This document shows, piece by piece, positions 16,974 to 25,477 of a stretch of DNA of 50,308 nucleotides. Positions within the stretch are counted from its first letter, which is position 1. Every line of letters starts with the position of its first letter. A program made the position numbers and the translations under genes. Below the pieces are notes generated by a model. The model had not been told where the DNA came from. It did not search any database and saw only the letters and a list, made by a program, of their open reading frames with translations. Source of the DNA: an uncultured Allofournierella sp. (GTDB lineage: Bacteria > Bacillota > Clostridia > Oscillospirales > Ruminococcaceae); contig CALWNE010000061.1 of NCBI GenBank assembly GCA_944382705.1, positions 1 to 50,308 on the forward strand, read 5' to 3'.

Positions 16974-17024
16974 GGTCTCGTTGTTGCTCCTTACACTGCC
17001 AAATGGAAACGAGACCTCCGTTTC
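16974..17024 (-). promoter_or_regulatory. Leader with two competing hairpins
   Basis: In the gap between two early phage genes, GGTCTCGTT (16974-16982) pairs with AACGAGACC (17008-17016). The overlapping GAAACG (17006-17011) pairs instead with CGTTTC (17019-17024). The two stems share bases and cannot form together. The arrangement resembles an attenuator or RNA switch, but no ligand or T-run is evident. Confidence 0.45.
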
Positions 17025-17046
17025 GGAAAAAATCCCAGAAACTTTT

Positions 17047-17571
17047 TTATAAAAATTCCGGAAATTCTTTTTTGAGCATCTCCGCAGCCTTTTTAATGCG
17101 GTAAGCGAAGGTCTTTCTGCCTGTGCCGATTTCGGCGGCAATAGCATCCTCGCTCAAACCAAGCTGACGGAGTCGGCCAATTTCAATAGCCTGTGGCATG
17201 ACCTCACACAGACGAGCAAGAAGCTGACGCATATAAAGGGTATCGGCCACAAAATCCTCGTTGGATGGGACTTGAAGGTCAGGCATCTTTTCTTGCAAAT
17301 AGTCGAGCCAGTTCATTTCCTTTCCCTCGTCATCGGTGTGACCAGCATCAAGTGAACTCAGATCTCCCGGTGTGCGGTAAGGGCAAGTCCAACAATCCAT
17401 GTCGCACATCAACCTTTTGGAAGCTGGGCATACACAGCGCCCGTGATTTTGCTGAGTGCGTCGGTATGCGTTGATGTCGCGGTAGTAGTCATCAAACTGC
17501 TCTTTGGTGCATGGTATCCACTGCTTGGTGGCGCGAAGATAAATGGAATACCGGTTTTCATTCTTTTGCAT
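17047..17571 (-). CDS. Sigma-factor-like phage early regulator
   Basis: 174 residues. The N-terminal half has a cysteine cluster (CVCPASKRLMCDMDCWTCPYR) that could bind zinc. The C-terminal part is a sigma-region-4-like helix-turn-helix (LRQLGLSEDAIAAEIGTGRKTFAYRIKKA). It is the first gene of the long minus-strand phage run and probably sets early transcription. The start at ATG 17571 has AAAGGA 7 nt upstream. Confidence 0.75.
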   Translation of the reverse strand: MQKNENRYSIYLRATKQWIPCTKEQFDDYYRDINAYRRTQQNHGRCVCPASKRLMCDMDCWTCPYRTPGDLSSLDAGHTDDEGKEMNWLDYLQEKMPDLQVPSNEDFVADTLYMRQLLARLCEVMPQAIEIGRLRQLGLSEDAIAAEIGTGRKTFAYRIKKAAEMLKKEFPEFL

Positions 17572-17616
17572 TGCTTGTCCTTTCCCGCTTTGGGAATGGA
17601 GGCGGCAGATACAATT

Positions 17617-17648
17617 AAAGCCGGTGCATCAGATGACACACCGGCTTT
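17617..17648. other. Perfect 10-bp hairpin upstream of the early regulator
   Basis: AAAGCCGGTG (17617-17626) and its exact complement (17639-17648) enclose a 12-nt loop. On the minus strand it lies about 45 nt upstream of the regulator start, in its likely 5' leader. No T-run of terminator quality follows on either strand. Confidence 0.55.
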
Positions 17649-17698
17649 GCACACTCGTGAGAGGGCATGACAAATCAACGGTGGTACAGCGGATGGCT

Positions 17699-17713
17699 GA
17701 CGGATGATCCGTC
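17699..17713. promoter_or_regulatory. Operator-like palindrome
   Basis: GACGGA-TGA-TCCGTC, two 6-bp arms around a 3-bp centre, lies in the non-coding control region between the divergent phage operon and the 18017 gene. Its size suits a dimeric HTH protein. No repressor gene is visible nearby apart from the R-M regulator. Confidence 0.4.
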
Positions 17714-17760
17714 TCTGGTTCCGTATGTATCCACCGCTTCGTTAATGGCCACTCACAAAG

Positions 17761-17813
17761 CGGAGTAAAATTTATTTCGAAGGGGCTACCCTCGATGGCG
17801 ATATTTTACTCCG
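17761..17813. repeat. 11-bp inverted repeat with a structured 31-nt centre
   Basis: CGGAGTAAAAT (17761-17771) and ATTTTACTCCG (17803-17813) are exact complements. The centre carries a second, imperfect stem (CGAAGGG / CCCTCG). The whole 53-nt element could extrude as a cruciform or fold as RNA. It lies in the 445-nt gene-free region 17572-18016. Confidence 0.55.
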
Positions 17814-17844
17814 GAATAATAAATAAAAAAATTTACATAAAAAC

Positions 17845-17875
17845 ACCCCTTACCTCGTTGCACGAAGTAAGGGGT
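17845..17875 (-). terminator. Intrinsic terminator, minus strand
   Basis: A 9-bp perfect stem, ACCCCTTAC (17845-17853) with GTAAGGGGT (17867-17875), is followed on the minus strand by GTTTTT. It would stop transcription entering the phage operon from the right. Since the neighbouring gene reads the other way, it may be an insulator. Confidence 0.65.
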
Positions 17876-17904
17876 TATATATCGTAATTCTATTATTTTT
17901 ATGC

Positions 17905-17910
17905 TATAAT
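17905..17910 (+). promoter_or_regulatory. Possible -10 box for the 18017 gene
   Basis: TATAAT preceded by an AT-rich stretch with no convincing -35 hexamer at the usual distance. It lies 107 nt before the start codon of the plus-strand gene and is the only good -10 there. Confidence 0.35.
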
Positions 17911-18016
17911 TTATAGAAAACCCATGAAATAGTCGGTGGCACACAGATAAAAATAAAGGGTTATATCATTTTTTCGCGAAAGGACAGCGGTCTTTTGAGC
18001 CGATTTGGATGGAATT

Positions 18017-19204
18017 ATGGCAAAAAAATTATCTGAAATTTTGATGAGCAGCTTTTTCAGCTGTGAAAACCTAGTTTGTAACTGCCAGAAGGATACTGTT
18101 AATGTTGCCCCTGGAGCCGATCCGCAAACAACACTTAAAATCTGCGGTATTGTGCAGCAACCGCTGAAGTTTTCTTATATGCCGCAAAAGGGTCTGAACC
18201 TCTCTGGTAACGCTGGCGGGGTTATCCAGTCAAATGTACTGGGTAAGTTGCTCGCCATCAAAGACGGAGACATTGATTCTCATATACAGTTTTTTCATCA
18301 ATTTGGTTTTCTTGTTCCCATCAGCATTGAAGCGTATGAATCCGTTGATACCACCCAGATTATGGAATTTGTCAATCGTATCAAAGCAACAGTCAAACTG
18401 ATGAATGCTATTGCCGGACAGATAAATTATAAAAACATTGTTATTATGGCAGCATATTTGCTGTTTTCTGACCCTATCGAAATTGCACTTTCAAGCGGGA
18501 ATCTTACCTCTTGTCCACACCTTTTCACGCAGTATCTCCGTGAATATAATAGTTTTCCAGATATAAACCGTAACCGAGAAGTATTTAACACAGGAAAATT
18601 CTCTGTGGATGATACTCTTATGGGCGGTGCTAACACTGTTGAAATCTCATTTTTTAATGCAGTGAGGAGTGGTTCTGGGCTACCGACCATGCCCGGCAGC
18701 AACAGCCAGCCATTTAAGCATTTGGTGGCAATGTACACAGGACTAAATGACGGCGCTTCCGATCTTAGGCTCATTATCGATTTCTTCTATCATTATCAGC
18801 TTCAGCGTGGCATCATAAACGATGTATTCTACAACAGGGTGACCTACTATTCCAAGAATGATAATTTTGAACTTTCGGAGGAAATGAAGGTTGCCTTGGT
18901 TCGGATCGCACGGATTGTCGTAAGTGCAGAAATCAATCATTTTATTTCCACCATTCGCCCAACTATTGCCCCTGAAACACTTGAGCCGGAATGGAGGCTT
19001 GATAGCCTTTTGGAGGCAATTTACTTCTCCATTTTCTACATGAAACCCGGTGTTGAAATATATAGGGAGTGTCAAAACCCAAGCTGCAAGCGTGAAGTAT
19101 ACTTCCTGGTCAATGCGACCGCAACAAACAAGAAATATTGCTGTCCTGCATGTGGAAACGCAGCAGCACAGCGGAGATCGCGTAAGAGAAAAATGAACAA
19201 ATAA
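18017..19204 (+). CDS. Unrecognised protein with a C-terminal CGNR-like zinc finger
   Basis: 395 residues from ATG 18017 (GGATGG about 5 nt upstream; TTG 18005 would add 4 residues). The large N-terminal region matches nothing I recognise and has no transmembrane segment. The C-terminus carries Cys352, Cys357, Cys375-Cys376 and Cys379 in ECQNPSC...CCPACGN, followed by a very basic tail (QRRSRKRK). This resembles the CGNR/ABATE type of zinc finger that binds nucleic acid. It is transcribed divergently from the phage early operon and convergently with the restriction operon, with a bidirectional terminator in between. A defence or regulatory role is inferred only from the neighbours. Confidence 0.75.
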   Translation: MAKKLSEILMSSFFSCENLVCNCQKDTVNVAPGADPQTTLKICGIVQQPLKFSYMPQKGLNLSGNAGGVIQSNVLGKLLAIKDGDIDSHIQFFHQFGFLVPISIEAYESVDTTQIMEFVNRIKATVKLMNAIAGQINYKNIVIMAAYLLFSDPIEIALSSGNLTSCPHLFTQYLREYNSFPDINRNREVFNTGKFSVDDTLMGGANTVEISFFNAVRSGSGLPTMPGSNSQPFKHLVAMYTGLNDGASDLRLIIDFFYHYQLQRGIINDVFYNRVTYYSKNDNFELSEEMKVALVRIARIVVSAEINHFISTIRPTIAPETLEPEWRLDSLLEAIYFSIFYMKPGVEIYRECQNPSCKREVYFLVNATATNKKYCCPACGNAAAQRRSRKRKMNK

Positions 19205-19209
19205 AAAAG

Positions 19210-19247
19210 ACCGCCGGTCAATAGCGAATTTGCTATCAGACGGCGGT
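19210..19247. terminator. Bidirectional terminator between the zinc-finger gene and the R-M operon
   Basis: ACCGCCG (19210-19216) pairs with CGGCGGT (19241-19247), with an inner ATAGC/GCTAT stem. On the minus strand it is followed by TTTTTT, and on the plus strand by TATAGTTTTAT. It separates two convergent genes. Confidence 0.75.
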
Positions 19248-19254
19248 TATAGTT

Positions 19255-20526
19255 TTATCTTATATGTGGTGCAGAAACAAGGCCCTTGGAAAGAACTTGC
19301 TCAATACACTCTGCAAGTTCTTTTTTCTGCTGTTCCGGGGTTCCGATATAGTTGTACATGAGATACCTCGTATCCATGACAATGCCTTGGATACGTTCGT
19401 AGTTCTTCATTTTCGGATTGTTGGGATCATATCGCCAATCTCCGACTGCTTCGCCGATATTAGCAATAGTACCAGTAATTCCGAAGGGGTTGTCTGCCTG
19501 GTTAAATGGCATAATAAAGCAGTTGAACAATCTCTCGTTTGGAATGCTATGCGCCCGCTCTATGTACTCGCCATATGTAATCTGCTTGTTGATGTCCGTG
19601 CTATTCGGAAGATGATCTGTGGTACCAGTCCATCCGTAGCGGTAGCATTTTGCATCAAGTACATAATAGTGGTCGCCATAAATCATTATGGAATCGGGAT
19701 GAAGCGGATTTTTCTCGCGATCCTGTCCATAGTGTAGCAACCACCTTGTTCGTGGGAAATAACGCTCTTTACCCTCAATACCAAAGGCTCGGTCAATCAT
19801 TTTTTCCCACACAACATCAAACCGGTCAGTACCGAAGAAGTACTGCGTGTCTGCGCTGTGCTTGTCCATATATTCAAGCATAGAACGCATCGCACCAAAC
19901 AACTTTTGTTCGTTGTCATTGTTGGTTGTGCTGAGTTTCTTGGTCAGAATAGCAATGGAGGCTTTTATAGTTGGATGATTTCCGGGTTGTTCAGGCATGA
20001 ATGGCACATACAGCCATCCCATTTTTTCGAAGGCCTCATAGACACAGTATTTGTGAATTTGAGTAATTTCCTTATTGGTGTTTGGCGTAGATGACCGCAC
20101 GGTCATACTGGTGAAAATCAGCGAACCGTTCTTTTGAACCAAGGGACGTTGCTCCCGGATTGTTCTTGCCCAAGAGGCTCTTCCTTTGGTGTCCGTTTTG
20201 TAAATTGGATCCGTTTCTGTGTAATAGCGAGCATTGTGAAGAAAATCGCGTATGACAGTCAGATATGCGTGGATGGGAAAATCGACTGTTTGCGGGGCTT
20301 CAAATTTTGATGCCTCAATAACACGGTCTTCTTTCACAAAAGCCGCCAGCACACCGAAAAGGTTGTTGATATCAACACGCAGGTCATCGTCATTATCCGG
20401 CAACTGATACCCAATAGGAAAGTATATAACGGCATCATCGGTATCTGCTTTTACACCAACAAATGAATCACCATCTTCGTTGGTATTTACATGACAACGC
20501 TGACGAAGATTTTTCGTTAAGTCCAT
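19255..20526 (-). CDS. LlaJI-family restriction endonuclease subunit (nuclease)
   Basis: 423 residues. Cleavage subunit of a two-component restriction enzyme of the LlaJI/BsuMI kind. The PD-(D/E)XK core is visible as HPDSIMIYG (Pro277-Asp278) and YYVLDAKCYRYG (Asp291-Ala-Lys293). The C-terminal part holds the family-typical ITYGEYIERA and FIMPFNQ. In such systems this subunit works with a McrB-like GTPase, which is encoded 30 nt upstream here. Last gene of the five-gene R-M operon. Confidence 0.85.
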   Translation of the reverse strand: MDLTKNLRQRCHVNTNEDGDSFVGVKADTDDAVIYFPIGYQLPDNDDDLRVDINNLFGVLAAFVKEDRVIEASKFEAPQTVDFPIHAYLTVIRDFLHNARYYTETDPIYKTDTKGRASWARTIREQRPLVQKNGSLIFTSMTVRSSTPNTNKEITQIHKYCVYEAFEKMGWLYVPFMPEQPGNHPTIKASIAILTKKLSTTNNDNEQKLFGAMRSMLEYMDKHSADTQYFFGTDRFDVVWEKMIDRAFGIEGKERYFPRTRWLLHYGQDREKNPLHPDSIMIYGDHYYVLDAKCYRYGWTGTTDHLPNSTDINKQITYGEYIERAHSIPNERLFNCFIMPFNQADNPFGITGTIANIGEAVGDWRYDPNNPKMKNYERIQGIVMDTRYLMYNYIGTPEQQKKELAECIEQVLSKGLVSAPHIR

Positions 20527-20556
20527 CGATGACCAGCTCCTTTTACGGTGTCTAAA

Positions 20557-22677
20557 TTACTGCTGAGTAGGGTACAGCTTTTGCTGCACGGAAGACCTGA
20601 AAATCTTAAAACGCTCGCGACCTTGGCTGAGTACAAATGTACGGATTACCTTTTCCAGGCTATCCATATTGTCAGTATCAAATAGCGCCTCTGGGTTAAA
20701 TTTAAAGGCATCGTCCCAAAGGTATTTGATTACTTTTTCCGGGAAGATGCGAATCTGCATAAGGGCTTCACGCACTTCGGCCAGTCGAGCAGCTTCTTCT
20801 GGCGTGCCGTTCATCATTTCAGCTTTCAGAAGTTCATTGTACTCCAAAGCAAAAACTGTATGTGGCGGTTTTGCAACGGCTCTATCATCAAACTTCAGCT
20901 CATTCTCATGAACGAAATAGACACCGAGGCGTTTGTCTTCCGCAGATGCAATTTTTGCTTTATTTCCGATGATAATTTCATTGACTGTTTCGCAGAATCT
21001 TCTCCAAGTTACCCCTGTATCGAGAATTTCGGCTTGAGCAAGAGAAGTGCGGACATTAAAGAAATCATTCTCAATGAGGCGCATTCTCCATCTACGCTGA
21101 AATGCTGTATCGAGGGTAAATACATTCTGGTCAGATGTATTCATAGTACCCAAGATAGACAGATTGGATGGAATACGAACCTTGTGGGTTTCGTCACCGT
21201 ATACAACCTTTGCTACATTTCCGTTTGTAATACCGTATTCACTGGTTCCAGCAGAATAAGTAATTCCATCGGAGGTTTTAGTGGATACGGTTCTGTCGAG
21301 TAGCTGGAACACATCACCAAAAATTGCAGGAGCATTACCGCGGTTGATTTCTTCGATAACAAGAACATATCTCTGATGAGGATTTATATACGCAGCACGG
21401 AGAATATTAGTAAAGGGACCCGGAGTAAACTCGTAAGTCACCTGCTTGTCAACCGGATCTACAACAGGCAAAATTTGTCCGACAAAGTCAGCGTTGGAGT
21501 AATCCGGGTGGAATACCAAACGCTCAACATTGGTTCCTGGTTTGCAGTATTCATGTTCAATGGTCCAGCTTTTACCGCAGCCAGGAACACCGTAGAGCAA
21601 AATATTAGTGCCACTGGAAACGCGAGACTCTTCGTCAATTTCAACAACAGCATCAATATCGATATCATCTAGATCAAGGGTGCTGATTTCGATACGAGAG
21701 AGAATTTCGCCCACAGTTTTGATGGCAGGATTATGATTTGCTGCCAGCGAAAAACCGATGAGTCGTTCCAAACCAATGAAAGAACTGTAAAATCCTTTTG
21801 CACCCACAACTCCGAGGGAGTATAACATATTGGCAAAGGTAGAGGTAGTGTTTGTGAAAATAAATTTGTCGATAATGGCGTCGTCGATAGCGTCAAATAA
21901 GAACGCTTGCAGAGCCTTTCCCTCATTTTCGTAAGGCAATATATCGCCATGCGAATTGTTAAGTGGGAGGACAGGAAAGTATTTTAATATGCCAGAGTTG
22001 ATTTTACCATTCAATGTGGTAAGAGGCTGTCCGTATGCATCGAGAATCCAATCTGCCAGACCTTGGTTTGCAACAGAAAGCGAACGGTCGGAATTTCTTT
22101 TCAAAATACCAGCCTGAACTAACATTTTCGCCCACACATCAAAGCCGATACTTCTTTCATTTACAACAGGAATTTGGCCGAGGCGGATAGATAGCAGGTC
22201 ATCAATAAATCCACTGTTTACATCCTCCATGGAAGTACAATCAACAATTCTAGAAAAATCGTACGCAGAAATATATGCGTGTTGAGCACCTTGGTCTGCC
22301 AATTGCTTAAGACAAGAGAGAATTAATCTTGTAGGGTAGTATTCCGAATGGTTATCTTTGTAAATGTAGTTGACTATATAGTAAAAAGAAAACTCCTGAA
22401 TTGAGAGGCTTCCGTCAGCATATAAGCGCCCAATGTCCGTCAGGTGTTCGTTTGCATCTAGGCAGTGATATGCTTTGAAATAAGTAAACAACGCACGGCG
22501 AACACGCCCCCTTGCAGCCTCAAAATCCTTATATACACCAGCAGCCGCCAAGTCACGCTCAACAGCCTCTATTTCTTCTGCTTCAGATTCAGATGAAATG
22601 TTGTGGTCGGACATAATCTTAAGGGCAGTCCTTGTGATTTCGCTAATATATTTATGTGTGTCCATTGACCATTTCAT
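20557..22677 (-). CDS. McrB-like GTPase subunit of the restriction enzyme
   Basis: 706 residues. AAA+ GTPase that drives translocation and cleavage with the nuclease subunit. Walker A GVPGCGKS (363-370), Walker B VLVIEEIN (438-445), the McrB guanine-specificity motif MNTSD (512-516, MNTAD in McrB) and a sensor-like RRW (528-530). The N-terminal 350 residues would hold DNA recognition and show no known modified-base-binding domain. That agrees with a conventional R-M system rather than a type IV enzyme. The start at ATG 22677 has GGAG about 10 nt upstream, inside the end of the M2 gene. Confidence 0.92.
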   Translation of the reverse strand: MKWSMDTHKYISEITRTALKIMSDHNISSESEAEEIEAVERDLAAAGVYKDFEAARGRVRRALFTYFKAYHCLDANEHLTDIGRLYADGSLSIQEFSFYYIVNYIYKDNHSEYYPTRLILSCLKQLADQGAQHAYISAYDFSRIVDCTSMEDVNSGFIDDLLSIRLGQIPVVNERSIGFDVWAKMLVQAGILKRNSDRSLSVANQGLADWILDAYGQPLTTLNGKINSGILKYFPVLPLNNSHGDILPYENEGKALQAFLFDAIDDAIIDKFIFTNTTSTFANMLYSLGVVGAKGFYSSFIGLERLIGFSLAANHNPAIKTVGEILSRIEISTLDLDDIDIDAVVEIDEESRVSSGTNILLYGVPGCGKSWTIEHEYCKPGTNVERLVFHPDYSNADFVGQILPVVDPVDKQVTYEFTPGPFTNILRAAYINPHQRYVLVIEEINRGNAPAIFGDVFQLLDRTVSTKTSDGITYSAGTSEYGITNGNVAKVVYGDETHKVRIPSNLSILGTMNTSDQNVFTLDTAFQRRWRMRLIENDFFNVRTSLAQAEILDTGVTWRRFCETVNEIIIGNKAKIASAEDKRLGVYFVHENELKFDDRAVAKPPHTVFALEYNELLKAEMMNGTPEEAARLAEVREALMQIRIFPEKVIKYLWDDAFKFNPEALFDTDNMDSLEKVIRTFVLSQGRERFKIFRSSVQQKLYPTQQ

Positions 22678-22680
22678 AAT

Positions 22681-23787
22681 TTACATCTCCATGCATTTTA
22701 TGATTTCCTTGATAAGTCCCATTAACACATCTACAGCTACGGAGTTTCCTGCCTGTTTATACATAGGGGTGTCGGCAACTTCGATTTTAAAGTCGTCTGT
22801 GAATCCCATAAGGCGAAGGCATTCTCTTGGTGCAAGGCGTCTAATTTTGCCATTCGTAGTCACATAGTTATCTTCGCCGGCCCTATGCATTTTGTGCATT
22901 GTACTCATGAGCGGGCGGGCAATTTTAAGGTCGATTTCCGGCTTCATAGAGAAACCACCGGTGCCTTCACACATAATGCCAGGGAGAATTCGTTCGGATA
23001 AGAAATATTTGTCAGGAACTTCTTGTCCGCCAGGTTTTACTACAATTTTCCCTTTATTTGCAGTTACATGACCATCAGCAGCATTTTCAAGTAAAAAATC
23101 CTGCATTGTGAAATTAAGTGGAACTGTGCTGGGAAATTTAAATTTCTCCCCGCCATACTTAAAGCCAACTACAAATATACGTCTACGCTTTTGGGGGAGC
23201 CCATATTCCGCAGCGTCCAGTACGGAAGAGTGCAATTTGTAGCCCAAAGAGTCGAATACTCGCTGAACAACTTCCCATGTCTGACCTTTATTATGTTTAA
23301 TGAGTCCTTGGACATTTTCGTAAATGAATACTTTGGGTTGAATTTCGTCTACCAAACGAGCAAATTCGTAGAAGAGAGTACCTCTTGCTTCTTCGAGGCC
23401 TTTTTGGTAACCCAGCAAAGTAAAACTTTGACAAGGGCTGCCTCCAACGAAAAGATCGACTTTTCCTCGATACTCAGAACCCTCCAAAAAACGCACATTA
23501 TGGTAGTAGTGACTTTCATCCATATCATAGTTTGCGAGGTAGGATTTTTTGACAGAGTTAACTCGTCTTGGAGGAACAAGGGAACGCACATACGCCTTGC
23601 GTTCTTCTAAAGCAGGGATATTCTTCAGTTCTTCGGCAATTTCCTCATCTGGTTTTAGTAAATCGATTTCTCCGTTATCGCAAGCAAAGACGACATCGTG
23701 CGGAATGCCAAGTCTACGCAAAGCAAACTCTGGAGCGCCAATGCCGCTGAATACAGTTGCGACTTGAAGTCTGTTTTCTTTGTTCAT
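22681..23787 (-). CDS. C5-cytosine DNA methyltransferase M2 of the R-M system
   Basis: 368 residues. Motif I VFSGIGAPE, IV GGSPCQSF (catalytic Cys), VI IYENVQG, VIII QKRRRIFVVG, IX RRLAPRECLRLMGF, X AGNSVAVDV. It is similar in layout to the neighbouring M1 enzyme, and the pair look like diverged duplicates. Two C5 enzymes are needed when an asymmetric site must be methylated separately on each strand, as in LlaJI. The start at ATG 23787 overlaps the M1 stop (ATGA). Confidence 0.94.
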   Translation of the reverse strand: MNKENRLQVATVFSGIGAPEFALRRLGIPHDVVFACDNGEIDLLKPDEEIAEELKNIPALEERKAYVRSLVPPRRVNSVKKSYLANYDMDESHYYHNVRFLEGSEYRGKVDLFVGGSPCQSFTLLGYQKGLEEARGTLFYEFARLVDEIQPKVFIYENVQGLIKHNKGQTWEVVQRVFDSLGYKLHSSVLDAAEYGLPQKRRRIFVVGFKYGGEKFKFPSTVPLNFTMQDFLLENAADGHVTANKGKIVVKPGGQEVPDKYFLSERILPGIMCEGTGGFSMKPEIDLKIARPLMSTMHKMHRAGEDNYVTTNGKIRRLAPRECLRLMGFTDDFKIEVADTPMYKQAGNSVAVDVLMGLIKEIIKCMEM

Positions 23788-24887
23788 GACGGTTCTTCCT
23801 TTTCAAACACACCGGTTAATCTGATCTGTCTGACGACCTCCATCAACACATTAACCGCAATGGAATTCCCCACCTGTCTGTACATATGGGGATCCGGAAC
23901 ATTAATCTTAAAGCTGTCAGAAAAGCCCATAAGACGCAGGCATTCACGAGGAGTAAGGCAACGAGCTACTCCTCGAACACCGTTATACTCACCCTTAAAC
24001 ACACGCTCGTCCTCTTCAAGCCGTTGAGGTATCTCTGTCTCAAATCTCATGTCGCCAAACCAGTTGAATTGTTGACAAGCCACCTGGCAACGAGCGATTT
24101 TTCCGTTAAGTGCGACGTGCTTTTTCTGATTGGGGTCAATAACCCTTTTAAACCCCTTTTCTGGCAGGTAATATTTGTTGGGAATAAACTCTTCCAGATG
24201 TGCGGTCATATCCTCACGCAGCTTTACTTTCTGGGGGTCATTTATGCGATTAAAGTATTTAGCAAGATCCTTTCTGAACCCAACAACAAATATTCTTCGT
24301 CTGTTCTGCGGGAGACCAAAATCGGTCGCATTTAAAACCAAATATTTCCATTTGTAGCCGAGAGTATTGAAAATATTTGAAACGACTTCCCAGGTTCGCC
24401 CTCCATCATGGTTTAACATACCTGTTACATTTTCATAAATGAAAACTTTGGGACGAATTTCATCTACGAGGCGTGCATATTCGTAGAAGAGCGTGCCTCG
24501 AGCTTCTTCAAGACCACCACGCTTACCCATAATCGAAAAACTCTGGCATGGGCTTCCGCCAACGAATAAATCTACAAAATCTCTAAATTCGTGCCCATCA
24601 AGAAGTTTGACATCCTGATAGAAATTTGCATCTTCAATGTGGTAATTTGCCTTATATGTTTGCTCCACATAATTAACGCCTGATTCGGAATTGTACAATG
24701 CGGTGACATACTTGTTTTTTTCCGAATTACTCATTCCCTCAGTAGCGGCAAAAATAGCATCATAACTGGTTTTGAGTCGGCGCTCACCATTGTCGCACGC
24801 GAAGGCGATTTCATATGGAACTCCTAAGCGATCTAATGCGTGTTCAACTGCTCCGATGCCGCTGAACACGCTACCTAATCTTAACAT
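23784..24887 (-). CDS. C5-cytosine DNA methyltransferase M1 of the R-M system
   Basis: 367 residues. Motif I VFSGIGAVEHAL, IV GGSPCQSFS, VI IYENVTG, VIII QNRRRIFVVG, IX RCLTPRECLRLMGF, X GNSIAVNV. The region between VIII and IX, which sets sequence specificity, differs clearly from M2. The two therefore probably recognise different strands or sequences. ATG 24887 was chosen because AAGGAG lies 7 nt upstream; the longer reading from 24986 runs into the regulator gene. Confidence 0.94.
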   Translation of the reverse strand: MLRLGSVFSGIGAVEHALDRLGVPYEIAFACDNGERRLKTSYDAIFAATEGMSNSEKNKYVTALYNSESGVNYVEQTYKANYHIEDANFYQDVKLLDGHEFRDFVDLFVGGSPCQSFSIMGKRGGLEEARGTLFYEYARLVDEIRPKVFIYENVTGMLNHDGGRTWEVVSNIFNTLGYKWKYLVLNATDFGLPQNRRRIFVVGFRKDLAKYFNRINDPQKVKLREDMTAHLEEFIPNKYYLPEKGFKRVIDPNQKKHVALNGKIARCQVACQQFNWFGDMRFETEIPQRLEEDERVFKGEYNGVRGVARCLTPRECLRLMGFSDSFKINVPDPHMYRQVGNSIAVNVLMEVVRQIRLTGVFEKEEPS

Positions 24888-24912
24888 AATTGACTCCTTG
24901 ATTAACCAGTGG

Positions 24913-25104
24913 TTATTTTTTACCTTTTTCGCTATCAACCCATTTATCGATTTCAAAACGCTTGAATTTCCACAGCTTTCCACCAATCTTATGTGCAGGC
25001 ATATCTTTCGTTTTTATCCAAGTGCGAATTGTGGACGGTTTGACGCCTAAATATTCTGCAGCTTCTTCAATGCTGATATAATTTTCATTGTTTTGGACAT
25101 TCAT
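24913..25104 (-). CDS. Excisionase/MerR-type HTH regulator of the R-M operon
   Basis: 63 residues. Winged-helix DNA-binding protein of the BldC/excisionase type: YISIEEAAEYLGVKPSTIRTWI, then the wing PAHKIGGKLWKFKRFEIDKW. It is the first gene of the restriction operon and probably controls its timing, the job of the C protein in other R-M systems. An excisionase role is less likely, because no integrase is present. The start at ATG 25104 has GGAGG 5 nt upstream; ATG 25116 sits above that site. Confidence 0.85.
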   Translation of the reverse strand: MNVQNNENYISIEEAAEYLGVKPSTIRTWIKTKDMPAHKIGGKLWKFKRFEIDKWVDSEKGKK

Positions 25105-25126
25105 AGAGGCCTCCATTTCTGATAAG

Positions 25127-25172
25127 CACAATAATATTTGTGTAGCATAGCACAATTTCCTGCATTTTTCAA
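25127..25172 (-). promoter_or_regulatory. R-M operon promoter with an overlapping operator-like palindrome
   Basis: On the minus strand TTGAAA (25172-25167), a 17-nt spacer and TATGCT (25149-25144) form a good sigma-A promoter. The predicted start falls in a 16-bp inverted repeat, CACAA...TTGTG (25127-25142). A further CACAA is seen at 25151. Binding of the operon's own HTH protein here would give autoregulation. Confidence 0.65.
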
Positions 25173-25477
25173 TAGTTTTTTGTGGTTTTATAAATTTTTC
25201 TTTATTATAAAGAAGTATTTTATAGTTTTATGCCATATTTCTACATTTGTATTAATACGACAATGTATATATGTGTGATGACCAAAAGGAGAACTATTTT
25301 CTAAACATATTTTCCAAGTCCATCTTGTATTTTTACATAAAATGCTATAATAAATTGTACTGTTAGTGCAATTTATTGGACTCCTAAAGAGAAGGATGAT
25401 GCATATAAAATTTTGAGAGCATAAATACTACAGGCATAAATCTGACAGCAGCCGATTTAATTATAAATTTCCTTCTT
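25173..25477. other. AT-rich intergenic region, possible plus-strand promoter
   Basis: No complete gene is seen. TATAAT at about 25346-25351 has TTGTAT 15 nt upstream, slightly short for a promoter. It is followed by an inverted repeat TAAATTG (25351-25357) / CAATTTA (25369-25375). It would transcribe the truncated DUF262-like gene. Confidence 0.35.

Noticed and set aside
19255..22677. Type IV McrBC restriction system
   Set aside because: McrB-like GTPase is present, but the partner is LlaJI-type and two linked cytosine methyltransferases are in the operon, which fits a modification-protected LlaJI/BsuMI-like system.
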